The translations under genes and the position numbers were made by a program. This document shows positions 1 through 9,099 of a stretch of 64,000 nt of DNA, piece by piece. Source of the stretch: CAVZZG01 sp963779685. GTDB lineage: Bacteria; Actinomycetota; Thermoleophilia; Gaiellales; F1-60-MAGs149. The notes beneath the pieces are model-generated. The model saw only the letters and a program-made list of their open reading frames with translations, had not been told where the DNA came from and made no database searches. The stretch is taken from the NCBI GenBank assembly GCA_963779685.1, contig CAVZZG010000003.1:868001-932000 (forward strand), given 5' to 3'. The first letter of the stretch is position 1. Each line of letters starts with the position of its first letter.

Positions 1-1079
1 AGGGCCTTCTGGGCGATGGCCACCAGGGCGTCCTCGGTGAACGTGAGATCGCAGTCGTCGAACGAGAAGAAGCGCTGGTACTGCTTGACGAGCGCGTTCT
101 TGGGTTCGAGCAGGATCTTGACCAGGTCGTCGCGACCCAGGGGGTGCACGGCCGAGACGACCGGCAGACGGCCGATGAACTCCGGGATCAGCCCGAACTG
201 GATGAGATCCTCGGGCATCGTGTCCTGCAGCATGCTCTCGCGCGGCTGGCCGTCCTGGCGGGATCGGATGTCGGCCCCGAAGCCGACCGAGTTCTTCCCG
301 ACGCGGCGGGAGATGACCTTGTCCAGGCCGGCGAACGCGCCACCGCACACGAACAGGATGTTCGTCGTGTCGATGGACAGGAACTCCTGGTGGGGGTGCT
401 TGCGCCCGCCCTGCGGCGGCACGCTCGCGACGGTGCCTTCGAGGATCTTGAGGAGCGCCTGCTGCACGCCCTCGCCCGACACGTCGCGCGTGATGGACGG
501 GTTGTCCGCCTTGCGCGCGATCTTGTCGACCTCGTCGATGTAGATGATCCCGGTCTCGGCCTTCTTGACGTCGAAATCGGCCGCCTGGATCAGCTTCAGG
601 AGGATGTTCTCCACGTCCTCGCCGACGTAGCCGGCCTCCGTCAGGGCGGTCGCGTCGGCGATCGCGAACGGCACGTTCAGGATCCGGGCGAGGGTCTGGG
701 CGAGAAGCGTCTTGCCGCAGCCCGTGGGCCCGAGCAGGAGGATGTTCGACTTCTGCAGCTCGACGTCGCCGCCGGCCTGCGAGACCATCTGGACACGCTT
801 GTAGTGGTTGTACACCGCCACCGCGAGCGTGCGCTTGGCCTCCTCCTGCCCGACCACGTAGTCGTTCAGGACGGCGTAGATCTCCTTCGGCCGGGGCAGG
901 TTCTGCAGATCGAGCGCCTGAGGGGTCTGCAGCTCCTCATCGATGATCTCGTTGCAGAGGTCGATGCATTCGTCGCAGATGTAGACGCCAGGGCCCGCGA
1001 TCAGCTTCTTCACCTGTCGCTGGGACTTGCCGCAGAACGAGCAGAGGAGCTGCTCGCTGGAATCGGAGGCACGAGCCAT
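1..1079 (-). CDS. clpX: ATP-dependent Clp protease ATP-binding subunit ClpX, C-terminus outside the window
   Basis: AAA+ unfoldase that feeds substrates to the ClpP peptidase in the cytosol. The frame runs open from the ATG at 1079 to the window edge, giving about 359 residues of a family usually 410-430 long. The N-terminal zinc finger has Cys13, Cys16, Cys35 and Cys38. Walker A GPTGCGKT is at about 117-124 and Walker B IIYIDEVDK at about 178-186. The ClpP-docking loop reads VGF (265-267) instead of the usual IGF. It lies 12 nt downstream of clpP and is the last visible member of a tig-clpP-clpX run. Identity is secure; only the end is missing. Confidence 0.97.
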   Translation of the reverse strand, partial: MARASDSSEQLLCSFCGKSQRQVKKLIAGPGVYICDECIDLCNEIIDEELQTPQALDLQNLPRPKEIYAVLNDYVVGQEEAKRTLAVAVYNHYKRVQMVSQAGGDVELQKSNILLLGPTGCGKTLLAQTLARILNVPFAIADATALTEAGYVGEDVENILLKLIQAADFDVKKAETGIIYIDEVDKIARKADNPSITRDVSGEGVQQALLKILEGTVASVPPQGGRKHPHQEFLSIDTTNILFVCGGAFAGLDKVISRRVGKNSVGFGADIRSRQDGQPRESMLQDTMPEDLIQFGLIPEFIGRLPVVSAVHPLGRDDLVKILLEPKNALVKQYQRFFSFDDCDLTFTEDALVAIAQKA

Positions 1080-1091
1080 CTGTATACGATC

Positions 1092-1673
1092 TTACCGGTG
1101 CTCGATGACCGCGTCGATGATGCCGTACTCCTTGGCCTCTTCGGCGGACATGAAATAGTCGCGCTCGGTGTCCTTCGAGACCTTCTCGATCGGCTGTTTC
1201 GTGTGGTGCGCGATGATCTCGTCCAGCCGCCTGCGCATGTCGATGATCTCGCGGGCGTGGATCTCGATGTCGGTCGCCTGCCCCTGGAATCCGGCCGAGA
1301 CCTGGTGGATCAGGATCTTCGAGTTCGGCAGTGCCATGCGCTTGCCCGGCGTGCCACCGGCCAGCAGCAGCGCGCCCATGGACATGGCGATGCCGACGCA
1401 GATCGTCTGCACGTCGGGCTTGATGAACTGCATGGTGTCGTAGATCGCCATGCCCGCGTACACCGATCCACCCGGCGAGTTCACGTACAGCGAGATGTCC
1501 TTGTCGGGATCTTCCGATTCGAGGTGGATCAGCTGCGCCACGATCAGGTTCGCGATCTGGTCGTCGACCGGCGTACCGAGGAAGATGATCCGCTCGTTCA
1601 GCAGGCGCGAGTAGATGTCGAACGCACGTTCTCCGCGCGACGTCTGCTCGACCACCATGGGCACCAACGGCAT
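1092..1673 (-). CDS. clpP: ATP-dependent Clp protease proteolytic subunit ClpP
   Basis: Serine peptidase subunit that forms the tetradecameric proteolytic chamber served by ClpX. The protein has 193 residues, normal for the family. The catalytic triad is visible as Ser98 (in GIAMSMGA), His123 (in ILIHQ) and Asp172 (in ERDYFM). The glycine-rich loop VNSPGGSV precedes the active serine. The ATG at 1673 has a good ribosome binding site (GAGAGGAG) upstream. It sits 22 nt after tig and 12 nt before clpX, the usual chaperone-protease order, so the three are probably co-transcribed. I see no propeptide longer than a dozen residues. Confidence 0.97.
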   Translation of the reverse strand: MPLVPMVVEQTSRGERAFDIYSRLLNERIIFLGTPVDDQIANLIVAQLIHLESEDPDKDISLYVNSPGGSVYAGMAIYDTMQFIKPDVQTICVGIAMSMGALLLAGGTPGKRMALPNSKILIHQVSAGFQGQATDIEIHAREIIDMRRRLDEIIAHHTKQPIEKVSKDTERDYFMSAEEAKEYGIIDAVIEHR

Positions 1674-1695
1674 CTCAAAGCTCCTCTCGGCTCAG

Positions 1696-3054
1696 CTACC
1701 CGCCCGTAGCATCGGCATCATGGTCGGCGATCTCAACGGCGTCGTCCTCCTGGCGTACGACCGGAACCGGCTTGCAGAGCTCGACCGCTCGGTCGAGCGC
1801 CAGCTTGAGGCGCAGCTCCTGTCGCACGGACTCCCGGGCGGACGGTGACTCCATGACTCTTCGCGCGGTCGCCTCGGGATCCTTCTCCTCCGCGGCCTGC
1901 TCGAGGACCCATGCCTCGAGCTCCTCATCGCCCGGCGCGATCTGCTCGCGATCCGCGAGCGCCCGCAGCGCGAGCTCCTGGCGGGCCGAGGCTTCTGCTT
2001 CGGGCCTGAGGTCGGCCAGCAGGTCGGCGGGACTCTGGCCCGTTTGGCGGAGGAAGTCCTCCAGCCGGACGCCCTGCCGCGCCATGCCCCTCGCCAGGCC
2101 CTCGACGCGGTCCTGGAGACGGCGGTCGACCATCGCCGCGGGCACGTCCACGGTCGCCGCCTCGCCGAGCGCCCGCAGGACGGCCTGACGGTACAGCCCG
2201 TCGACCTCCGCCTCCGCGCGCTCCATCAACTGGCGTTCGATGTCGGCGCGCAGCGCCGCGATCGTCTCGAACTCCGAGATCATCGCGGCGAAGTCGTCGT
2301 CGAGTTCCGGCAGCACCCGCCGCTTCAGCTCCTTCATCGTCACGGTGAAGGTCGCGACCTTGCCGTTCAGCTTCTTGTCCGGGCCGTCGTCGGGCAGCTG
2401 GGTCTCGATCTCGCGTGTTTCGCCGGGCTGCATGCCCACCAGCGCCGTCTCGAGCGCGTCGAGCAGCCGGCCGGAGCCGATCTCGATCATGTAGTCGCTG
2501 GCCGAGCCGTTCTTGATGCGGCGTCCGCCGACCGTGCCCGCGAAGTCGATCACCGCCATCATGCCCGTCTCGGCCGGGGTGTCCGTGACCGGCTCGAGCT
2601 GCGCGGACAGCCCGCGCATGCGCTCCAGCCGGGCATCGACGGCATCCGCCGGCACTTCGGCCTTCTCGCGGGGCGCCTCGAGCGCGAGCTTCTTGGGCAG
2701 GGTCGCGGACGGGGCCACCTGCACCTCGGCCGTGAACGTCCACGCGCGGCCCTCGGTGAGCGGCTCGTCCCAGTCGATCGACGGCCCCTCGACCGGCTCG
2801 AGCGCCTGCATGTCCATCGCGCGGCCGTACCAGCGCGAGAGGTGCCCGTCGAGGGCCTCCTGGACGACGGTCTCGGCACCGAGCCGGCTCTTGATGACGC
2901 CGGGCGGCACCCGGCCCTTGCGGAAGCCCGGGATCTTGGCCTGGGCCGCGAGATCGTGGAGGGCGTGCTCGAACGCGTGGTCGACGTCGTGGATGGGTAC
3001 CTCGACGCGGAGGCGCACGCGATCGCCGCCGAGAGGTTCGATGGTCGTCTGCAT
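1696..3054 (-). CDS. tig: Trigger factor, ribosome-associated chaperone
   Basis: Ribosome-bound chaperone with peptidyl-prolyl isomerase activity that meets nascent chains at the exit tunnel. The protein has 452 residues. The ribosome-docking signature GFRKGRVP is at 43-50 in the N-terminal domain. An FKBP-like PPIase segment follows at about 155-240 (beginning near GMMAVIDFAGTV), and a long helical C-terminal domain makes up the rest. The tail is acidic. It heads tig-clpP-clpX. The ATG at 3054 has no obvious Shine-Dalgarno sequence, but a TACTCT hexamer ends 10 nt upstream, which would give a nearly leaderless message. Confidence 0.96.
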   Translation of the reverse strand: MQTTIEPLGGDRVRLRVEVPIHDVDHAFEHALHDLAAQAKIPGFRKGRVPPGVIKSRLGAETVVQEALDGHLSRWYGRAMDMQALEPVEGPSIDWDEPLTEGRAWTFTAEVQVAPSATLPKKLALEAPREKAEVPADAVDARLERMRGLSAQLEPVTDTPAETGMMAVIDFAGTVGGRRIKNGSASDYMIEIGSGRLLDALETALVGMQPGETREIETQLPDDGPDKKLNGKVATFTVTMKELKRRVLPELDDDFAAMISEFETIAALRADIERQLMERAEAEVDGLYRQAVLRALGEAATVDVPAAMVDRRLQDRVEGLARGMARQGVRLEDFLRQTGQSPADLLADLRPEAEASARQELALRALADREQIAPGDEELEAWVLEQAAEEKDPEATARRVMESPSARESVRQELRLKLALDRAVELCKPVPVVRQEDDAVEIADHDADATGG

Positions 3055-3064
3055 CTGCGGGCAC

Positions 3065-3070
3065 AGAGTA
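3065..3070 (-). promoter_or_regulatory. Candidate -10 element for the tig operon
   Basis: Read on the minus strand the sequence is TACTCT, ending 10 nt before the tig ATG. A start about 7 nt downstream would leave a leader of only 3-4 nt. No convincing -35 box is visible, so this is a weak call based on spacing and the lack of a Shine-Dalgarno sequence. Confidence 0.3.
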
Positions 3071-3090
3071 CCCCGCGGGCAGGGAGGGTT

Positions 3091-3756
3091 CTACCGTTCC
3101 TCGAGCAGGTAGCCCGCACCCCGCACCGACGTGATCCGGTCGGAGCCGATCTTCGTCCGCAGGCGCAGCACGGTGACCTGGACGACGTTCGTGCCGGTGT
3201 CGTGCCCGTAGCCCCATACCGCCGAGAGCAGCTGCTCGCGACTGACGACCTCGCCCGGCCGGCGGATGAGCGCCTCGAGCAGGTGGAACTCGCGGTCGGT
3301 GAGGGTGATCGGCCCGCCCCCGACGTCGACGCGCCGCGCGCGCATGTCGAGTACCAGCGAGCCGTACCGGAGGTCGCCCGGCGCGGCATCGGTCCGGCGG
3401 CGCTCGCGCAACCGGAGTCGGATGCGCAGCAGGAGCTCGTCGAACGAGAACGGCTTGGTGATGTAGTCGCAGGCGCCGCCGGCGAGCGTCTGCAGGCGGA
3501 CCTCGACGTCACGCCGCGCCGAGAGCACGATCACGGGCATGTCCGGGTGCGCCTCGGCGATCTCGGCCAGCACGACCTCGCCGCTCTTGCCCGGCAGCCG
3601 CAGATCGAGGATCACGAGGTCGGGCAGCGCCTCGCCCACGACCTGCGCGGCGCTGTCGCCGTCGAGCACGGTCACGACGCCAAACCCGCTCGCCCGCAGC
3701 CCCTGGGCTACGAACCTCGAGACACGTTCGTCATCTTCGATGACAGCGATCCGCAC
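3091..3756 (-). CDS. OmpR/PhoB-family response regulator
   Basis: DNA-binding response regulator of 221 residues. The receiver domain (1-115) has the acidic pocket Glu7-Asp8-Asp9, the phospho-acceptor Asp51 (in LVILDLRLPG) and the conserved Lys in YITKPF. A winged-helix effector domain follows (about 125-221), recognisable from LTDREFHLLEAL and the closing TVLRLRTKI and VRGAGYLL segments. No histidine kinase is adjacent, so it is an orphan in this window. It ends 36 nt before tig, but tig seems to have its own start signal. The family is certain; the stimulus and targets cannot be read from sequence. Confidence 0.93.
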   Translation of the reverse strand: MRIAVIEDDERVSRFVAQGLRASGFGVVTVLDGDSAAQVVGEALPDLVILDLRLPGKSGEVVLAEIAEAHPDMPVIVLSARRDVEVRLQTLAGGACDYITKPFSFDELLLRIRLRLRERRRTDAAPGDLRYGSLVLDMRARRVDVGGGPITLTDREFHLLEALIRRPGEVVSREQLLSAVWGYGHDTGTNVVQVTVLRLRTKIGSDRITSVRGAGYLLEER

Positions 3757-4083
3757 GCGGTCGTCGTTCTCCTCTCGGGCGCCTCCGGTGGTCGCAGCCG
3801 GAGCGGGGCCATTCTACGAGCCGTCTCGCGGGATGCCGGCCGCGAGGTACATAACTCGAAGATTACGTCAAAGTTACTCCACTGAAACCGATGTGTCACC
3901 CGGTAGACGCTGGCCGGGGCGGCGCCGTACGGTGGTAGCCACGATCATCTACCGGCTTTCCGGCCCTCCGCTGGCGCTTCGGCATCCGCGGTGCCGCGAT
4001 CGCCGGACTTGCTCGGGCTATGACCCAGAGCCAGCGGCTGCGGGGCGACGACCAGGGGGCCGTCGCCCCGCCCGCGCGGCCGG
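3757..4083. other. Intergenic region upstream of the response regulator
   Basis: These 327 bases carry no convincing gene. They hold a conspicuous AT-richer island at about 3848-3880, with the direct repeat GATTAC/AGTTAC spaced 11 bp apart at 3861-3877 and, on the minus strand, TTGACG (3866-3871) followed after only 12 nt by TATGTA. The lower-coordinate part is coding-like in GC content but has no supported ORF. The hairpin listed separately at 4041-4070 belongs to the upstream glycosyltransferase gene. Confidence 0.5.
4041..4070 (-). terminator. Hairpin after the GT39-like gene
   Basis: A perfect 10-bp inverted repeat, CGGGGCGACG and CGTCGCCCCG with a 10-nt loop, starts 14 nt past the stop codon of the glycosyltransferase gene. 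No T-tract follows, which is common for terminators in high-GC actinobacteria. Confidence 0.5.
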
Positions 4084-5760
4084 TCAGTGCCAGATCTCGT
4101 CGAGCAAGGGCGGCTTGCTGGAGGGCGTGCAGTCCTTGAGCCGGAAGATCTCGACGTAGGTTCCCGGGCGCACGAACGCATCCGGGTAGTAGTCGAACGA
4201 CCAGTCGAAGTTGAGCTTGACGGTCTGGCCCGCCCGCCACGGCGAGAAGGCCACGTGGAGGTCCGACTCGCTCTCGAGGCGCTTCCGGAACGCCACTGCG
4301 CTGGCGGGACCGGCATCGAGCGCCCGATCCTGCCAGGTGTTCTGGGTCACGACCCAGCAGGTGCCACCGGCGCGGAAGTCGTCGATGTAGCTCGGCGTCA
4401 GCACGAACTTGACCGGGCCGCTCGGCGAGAGCACGACGTAACGTCGGGCGAAGAGGCTGCCGGCCAGCATCCGCGAAGGCCAGAGCGGCTCGGCCGCGAT
4501 CCGCGTGCCGAGCGGCACGTGGGCCTCGAGCCAGCGCAGTGCCTCCTCCCGGGTGTCGAGGTGGCCGAGCTTCTGGTCGAGCCGCACCGAGGCGACCGCG
4601 CCCTCGGCGGTCAGCAGCACCGCCAGGGACGCCAGGACGAGGGTGCGTATCCGCTGGGACGCCGGCACCAGCGCCGCCAACCGCACGGCGGCCAGCGCCG
4701 CGAGCACCGCGATCACGGGGTACACGGGCAGCGCGTAGCGTGCGAAGGCGCGCTCGTAGAGGGCCAGAAAGCCCAGGCCGACCGCCGGGCCGATGGCGAG
4801 GATGACGAGCCGCCGCCAGTTCTCGCGAAGGGCGACCACGAAGCCTGCGAGGGCCGCCAGCGACGCCACCCAGCCGATGCCCCAGGTGAACGACCACAGG
4901 TAGTAGCGCCAGGGCGATACCGGAGGTGCGCCGACCTTGCTCGTGGTGGCGCCGGAACTCTGCCGCGCGAGGTCGCTCAGGAAGGCCGGGGCGTCGAGGA
5001 TGGCGAACGGGTTGAGCAGCAGGAATCCGGCGGCAGCGCCGAGGCCGACCAGCAGCAGCGTCCGCACGCGCGTGCGCCAGGTTCCGCCGGACGCGAGCAG
5101 CACCGCAGCGATCACCGAGAAGAGCACCGCGCCGCTGGTGTACTTGGTCGCTGCGGCGACACCGGCGAACGCGCCGGCGAGGATGAAGTCCCGTCGCCGC
5201 CCGCCGTCGAAGCCGCGCAGTGCGAGACCCGCGGCGACCAGCGCCGGTGCGGGAGCGACGGCGTCATCGAGCGCCTGCTTCGAGTACCAGACGTGGACGA
5301 AGGCGACGGCCATGATGGCCGCCGCCACGAGCCCGGTCGCGACCGAGTCGTAGCGCCGGCCGACGCGGTAGACGAGGTAGACGCACAGCGTGCAGACGAG
5401 CGCGACGACGATGCGTCCGAGCAGGAAGAAGGGCTCGGTGTCGTTGCTGAACGCCTGCCCGGGGTGCTTGTTGAACCAGCCGACCGTGTAGAAGAGGCCG
5501 AGCAGGTACGAGAGACCCGGCGGGTTGATGAAGTAGTGCGGGTTGAGCGTGTGGTGGGAGACCATCTGCACACCGACGGAGACGAAGTGCTGCTCCTCGT
5601 CGATGTTGTAGATGTAGGGCAGGCCGTGGTCGATCGACCAGAGCCGCAGGCCCGCGGCGACCACCACGATCAGCGCCAGGACGGCGTGATACGGCCGCAG
5701 CACGGGTTTCGAGGGCCGCCACCCGCGTGGGCGACGGACACGCGTGGTCGGCCCGGCCAT
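4084..5760 (-). CDS. GT39/ArnT-like polytopic membrane glycosyltransferase
   Basis: Integral membrane protein of 558 residues of the GT-C superfamily (dolichyl-phosphate-mannose:protein mannosyltransferase-like). These enzymes use polyprenyl-phosphate sugars on the outer face of the membrane. The first transmembrane helix (about 25-41) is followed by an acidic loop, DEEQHF at 54-59, matching the catalytic Asp/Glu region of the family. About ten hydrophobic segments follow, then a soluble C-terminal domain from about residue 430. I chose the ATG at 5760 because it gives a short basic N-terminus before the first helix. The gene lies 59 nt after the PAS/GGDEF/EAL gene. The sugar donor and acceptor are unknown. 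Confidence 0.8.
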   Translation of the reverse strand: MAGPTTRVRRPRGWRPSKPVLRPYHAVLALIVVVAAGLRLWSIDHGLPYIYNIDEEQHFVSVGVQMVSHHTLNPHYFINPPGLSYLLGLFYTVGWFNKHPGQAFSNDTEPFFLLGRIVVALVCTLCVYLVYRVGRRYDSVATGLVAAAIMAVAFVHVWYSKQALDDAVAPAPALVAAGLALRGFDGGRRRDFILAGAFAGVAAATKYTSGAVLFSVIAAVLLASGGTWRTRVRTLLLVGLGAAAGFLLLNPFAILDAPAFLSDLARQSSGATTSKVGAPPVSPWRYYLWSFTWGIGWVASLAALAGFVVALRENWRRLVILAIGPAVGLGFLALYERAFARYALPVYPVIAVLAALAAVRLAALVPASQRIRTLVLASLAVLLTAEGAVASVRLDQKLGHLDTREEALRWLEAHVPLGTRIAAEPLWPSRMLAGSLFARRYVVLSPSGPVKFVLTPSYIDDFRAGGTCWVVTQNTWQDRALDAGPASAVAFRKRLESESDLHVAFSPWRAGQTVKLNFDWSFDYYPDAFVRPGTYVEIFRLKDCTPSSKPPLLDEIWH

Positions 5761-5819
5761 CCGGGGGCGAATATACCAGTCGGCTGCCCGCCGTCCGGCG
5801 GTTCCGGCCGGCGGAGGCG

Positions 5820-8800
5820 TCAGGCGTCCGGGTGGACCGCCGGGAACCGCACGCCGGGCCGCGCAAGCCCGATCGCAGCCTCCGCCTCGACCGGTCGCGA
5901 GAAGTGGAAGCCCTGGGCGTACGCACACCCGAGCTCCCGCAGGATGTCGGCCTGGATCTCCTCCTCGATGCCCTCGGCGATGACCGTGAGGTCCAGCGCC
6001 CGCGCCATCGCCGTCACCGCCCGGACGATGTCGCGGGACCGCGGTTCGGCTGCGATGTTCGCGATGAACGACCGGTCGAGCTTGATCCCGCCGAGGGGGA
6101 GCTGCTGGAGGTAGGCCAGTGACGAGTAGCCGGTGCCGAAATCGTCCAGCAGCACGCGGCAGCCGAGGTCGGACAGCACCTGCACCGCGCGCGGCGCGAT
6201 CTCGTTGTCGCTGAGCAGGACGGTCTCGGTGATCTCCAGCGCGAGCTGGCCGACGTCGAGGCCCCACTCGTCGCAGGCGGCCATGATCGCCGTGGGCAGG
6301 GTCGGATCCTGGAGCTGCCAGCCTGAGATGTTGATCGCGAGCGACAGCGGCCGGTCGTCCGGCCGGCGCGCGTTCCAGCGGGCGGCGGTGCGACAGGCCT
6401 CCTGGATGATCCAGCGGCCGATCGGGACGATCAGGCCCGTCTCCTCGGCGATCGGGATGAAGACTCCCGGCGGGATCAGGCCGCGCTCCGGGTGCCGCCA
6501 CCGGACGAGGGCTTCGAAGCCGCTCAGGGAGCCGTCGCCGAGCGAGACGACGGGCTGGTAGTGGAGCACCAGCTGATCCCGCTCGAGAGCCCTGCGAAGC
6601 GCGTTCTGGAGCTCGAGACGCTCCACGGCATGCACGCGCATGTCGGCGCTGAACGTCGCGACGCGGCTTCGTCCGAGCCGTTTCGCGGTGTACATGGCGG
6701 CGTCGGCGTCCCGAAGCAGCGCCGTCGCGTCGAGCGCGGAGTTCTCGGGCGTCGCGATGCCGATCGAGACCGTGATGTGGATCTCGTCGCGGCGGACGGG
6801 GAGCGGCTCGCCGAAGGCCAGCACGATCCGCTCCGCCACCGCGGCAGCCTCGTCCGTGCCTCGCAGCTCGTCGCAGAGCACGACGAACTCGTCACCCCCG
6901 AGCCGGGCGACGACGTCGGCGGGCCGGATGATCGTCTGCAGGCGCTGGGCCACGGCGATCAGGATGTCGTCGCCGACGTCGTGCCCGAGGCTGTCGTTGA
7001 AGACCTTGAAGTTGTCGAGGTCCATGAACAGCACCGCGAACGTCCCCTCCCGCCGTCCCGCCCGGCGAATCGCGGAGCCGAGCCGATCGAGGAGCAGCGT
7101 CCGGTTCGGGAGACCGGTGAGGCTGTCGTGCATCGCCTGGTGGCGGATGGCGTCATCCGCGTGCCGGCGCTCGATCGCGCTGGCGACGACCTGGGCGGTG
7201 GTCCGCAGGAAGGCGCGGTCGTCGCCGGTGAGCTCCGTGCCCGTCGCCGGCGTGACCCGGAGCACCGCCACGGGCGACCCGCTCACCGTCACCGGGACAT
7301 CCGCGCCCACGTCCGGGCCGGCCCCGGCGATATCGCAGAGGGCCTCCGGGAGCCCGACCAGCACGCACTGGCGCATCCGCTCGAGCAGGTCTTCGACGGT
7401 CGCCGACGGTTCGAGCGCGGCCTGACCGAGGGCGGCCACGGCCGCCTGCTGCTCCGCGCGCCGGCGCGCGTGCAGTTCGCGGAGGCGTCGTTCGGTGATA
7501 TCGGTGCTGGTGCCGACGTAGAACGCGATCGCCCCGCTCGGGTCGCGCACGGCCTTGGCGGCGTCCGCGAGCCACCGGATCTCGCCATCCGGTCGTACAA
7601 CCCGGTACTCGTGGGCATAGGTGCGGCCCTCGTCGAACAGCGACCTCCAGGCCTTCACCATGGCCGGAAGGTCATCGGGATGCACGGCGTGCTGCCAGCC
7701 GTCACCGAGGGCCGAGCGGGCCGGCTGCCCGGTGATCGCCTCCCACTGGTCGCTGCAGTAGGTGACTGCGCCGTCCGTCGCGAACCGCCAGACCACGGAG
7801 GGGAGCGTCGCCGTGAGCGCCTCCAGCTCCGCGATCTGCTGCACGAGGCCCTCGCGCGCGTGCGCCTCGTCCGAGATGTCGTAGGTGGCCCCCGCGATCG
7901 CCACCTTCGCCCCCTGTTCCGAGCGGACGTACAGGGCGTGCTCCTTCAGCGTCCGCACCTCACCGGTCGACGCGTGCACGATGCGGTAGGTCTGGCGCAG
8001 CTCGCCGGTCGCCGGGCCCACCTCGAAGCGGCGCCAGGTCTCGCGGACCCGGTCGAGGTCGTCCGGATGGATCACCGGCGCCCAGCCCTGGAGGGCGGTG
8101 GCCGCCGACGGCTGGCCGGTGAGGTCCTGCCAGCGGTTGTTCGAGAACAGCACCGACTCGTCCAGCCCGTGGGCCCAGACCGCGCTGGGCACGGTCCGCG
8201 CGAGCGCGTCGAGCTGCGCGAAGCGGGCTTCGGCGGTCGCCTCGGCGCGGATTCGGGCGGTCACGTCCTCGGTCATGCCGACGAAACCGATGCCGCGGAC
8301 GCCCTCCAGAGGCAGGCCGCGCTCGACCACCACCCGCTCCTCCCCGTTGTCGGCGCGCAGGATCCGGTACTGCTCCTCGAACGGCTCGCCATGGTGCAGG
8401 AAGCGATGCCAGGCGGTATCCAACCGTGCCCGGTCGCCGGGATGCACGACGTTCTTCCAGCCGCCGTCCCGCCACTCGTCATGAGCCTGGCCGGTGATGT
8501 GCGTCCACCGCTCGCTGACGAAGACGTCCGATCCGTCCGGGCCGTACGACCACACGGCCGTCGGCACGGCGTTGATGACCGCCTCCAGCTGGGCCCGGCG
8601 TTGTTCGAGCTCGTCCTCGGCGGCGAGCTGCGACCCGATATCGTCCAGCGAGAGGATGTGCAGGGCCGGTGCGCCGCCGGAGTCGCGCACGGTCGCACAC
8701 CGTGCGAGCACGTTGAGCCCCTCGCCGTCACGTCGGCGGAACTCCAGGCCGACGGCGGCGACGTCGCCCGCCATGAGTGCGCGGAGCACCTCGCCGGTCG

Positions 8801-9038
8801 CGTCGAGCCGGGCCGGATCCCAGAACGGGTGGGGCGCGGAGGCTCCGGTCAGCTCCGAGATCTCGAATCCGAGCATGGCTGCCGCCCGCTCGGTGACCTC
8901 GACGATCTGCAGCCCAGGCGACAGCGCCACGAGTCCGCTCGCCGACGCCTGCACCACCGCTTCGCCGACGCGGGCGATGTCGACCGCCAACGCGTCTGCA
9001 ACGTGGCGCAGGAACACGGCTTGTGCCTGATCGTGCAC
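5820..9038 (-). CDS. Multi-PAS cyclic di-GMP protein with GGDEF and EAL domains
   Basis: A 1072-residue cytoplasmic sensor-enzyme. Four PAS domains lie at about 30-130, 150-265, 275-395 and 405-530, each with the PAS-fold DITGQP or PDD-type motifs and trailing PAC segments. A GAF-like stretch follows (about 545-640). The diguanylate cyclase domain has GGDEF at 714-718 and the inhibitory RxxD site five residues upstream (RPAD). The phosphodiesterase domain has EAL at 842-844 and the expected NISGWQL, EITET, DDFGTGYSSL and KLDRSFI motifs. Both active sites look intact, so it could both make and degrade c-di-GMP. No transmembrane segment is evident. It lies 61 nt downstream of the HtrA-type protease gene. 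Confidence 0.93.
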   Translation of the reverse strand: MHDQAQAVFLRHVADALAVDIARVGEAVVQASASGLVALSPGLQIVEVTERAAAMLGFEISELTGASAPHPFWDPARLDATGEVLRALMAGDVAAVGLEFRRRDGEGLNVLARCATVRDSGGAPALHILSLDDIGSQLAAEDELEQRRAQLEAVINAVPTAVWSYGPDGSDVFVSERWTHITGQAHDEWRDGGWKNVVHPGDRARLDTAWHRFLHHGEPFEEQYRILRADNGEERVVVERGLPLEGVRGIGFVGMTEDVTARIRAEATAEARFAQLDALARTVPSAVWAHGLDESVLFSNNRWQDLTGQPSAATALQGWAPVIHPDDLDRVRETWRRFEVGPATGELRQTYRIVHASTGEVRTLKEHALYVRSEQGAKVAIAGATYDISDEAHAREGLVQQIAELEALTATLPSVVWRFATDGAVTYCSDQWEAITGQPARSALGDGWQHAVHPDDLPAMVKAWRSLFDEGRTYAHEYRVVRPDGEIRWLADAAKAVRDPSGAIAFYVGTSTDITERRLRELHARRRAEQQAAVAALGQAALEPSATVEDLLERMRQCVLVGLPEALCDIAGAGPDVGADVPVTVSGSPVAVLRVTPATGTELTGDDRAFLRTTAQVVASAIERRHADDAIRHQAMHDSLTGLPNRTLLLDRLGSAIRRAGRREGTFAVLFMDLDNFKVFNDSLGHDVGDDILIAVAQRLQTIIRPADVVARLGGDEFVVLCDELRGTDEAAAVAERIVLAFGEPLPVRRDEIHITVSIGIATPENSALDATALLRDADAAMYTAKRLGRSRVATFSADMRVHAVERLELQNALRRALERDQLVLHYQPVVSLGDGSLSGFEALVRWRHPERGLIPPGVFIPIAEETGLIVPIGRWIIQEACRTAARWNARRPDDRPLSLAINISGWQLQDPTLPTAIMAACDEWGLDVGQLALEITETVLLSDNEIAPRAVQVLSDLGCRVLLDDFGTGYSSLAYLQQLPLGGIKLDRSFIANIAAEPRSRDIVRAVTAMARALDLTVIAEGIEEEIQADILRELGCAYAQGFHFSRPVEAEAAIGLARPGVRFPAVHPDA

Positions 9039-9099
9039 ACCGAGGGTATCGGCATCGCGGGCGAGGCGGTCGAGTGGGCGATGTGCCCAGGCAGGACGG

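Noticed and set aside
3708..3899. A 63-residue frame upstream of the response regulator.
   Set aside because: It overlaps the regulator's first codons in another frame and shows no protein-like pattern.
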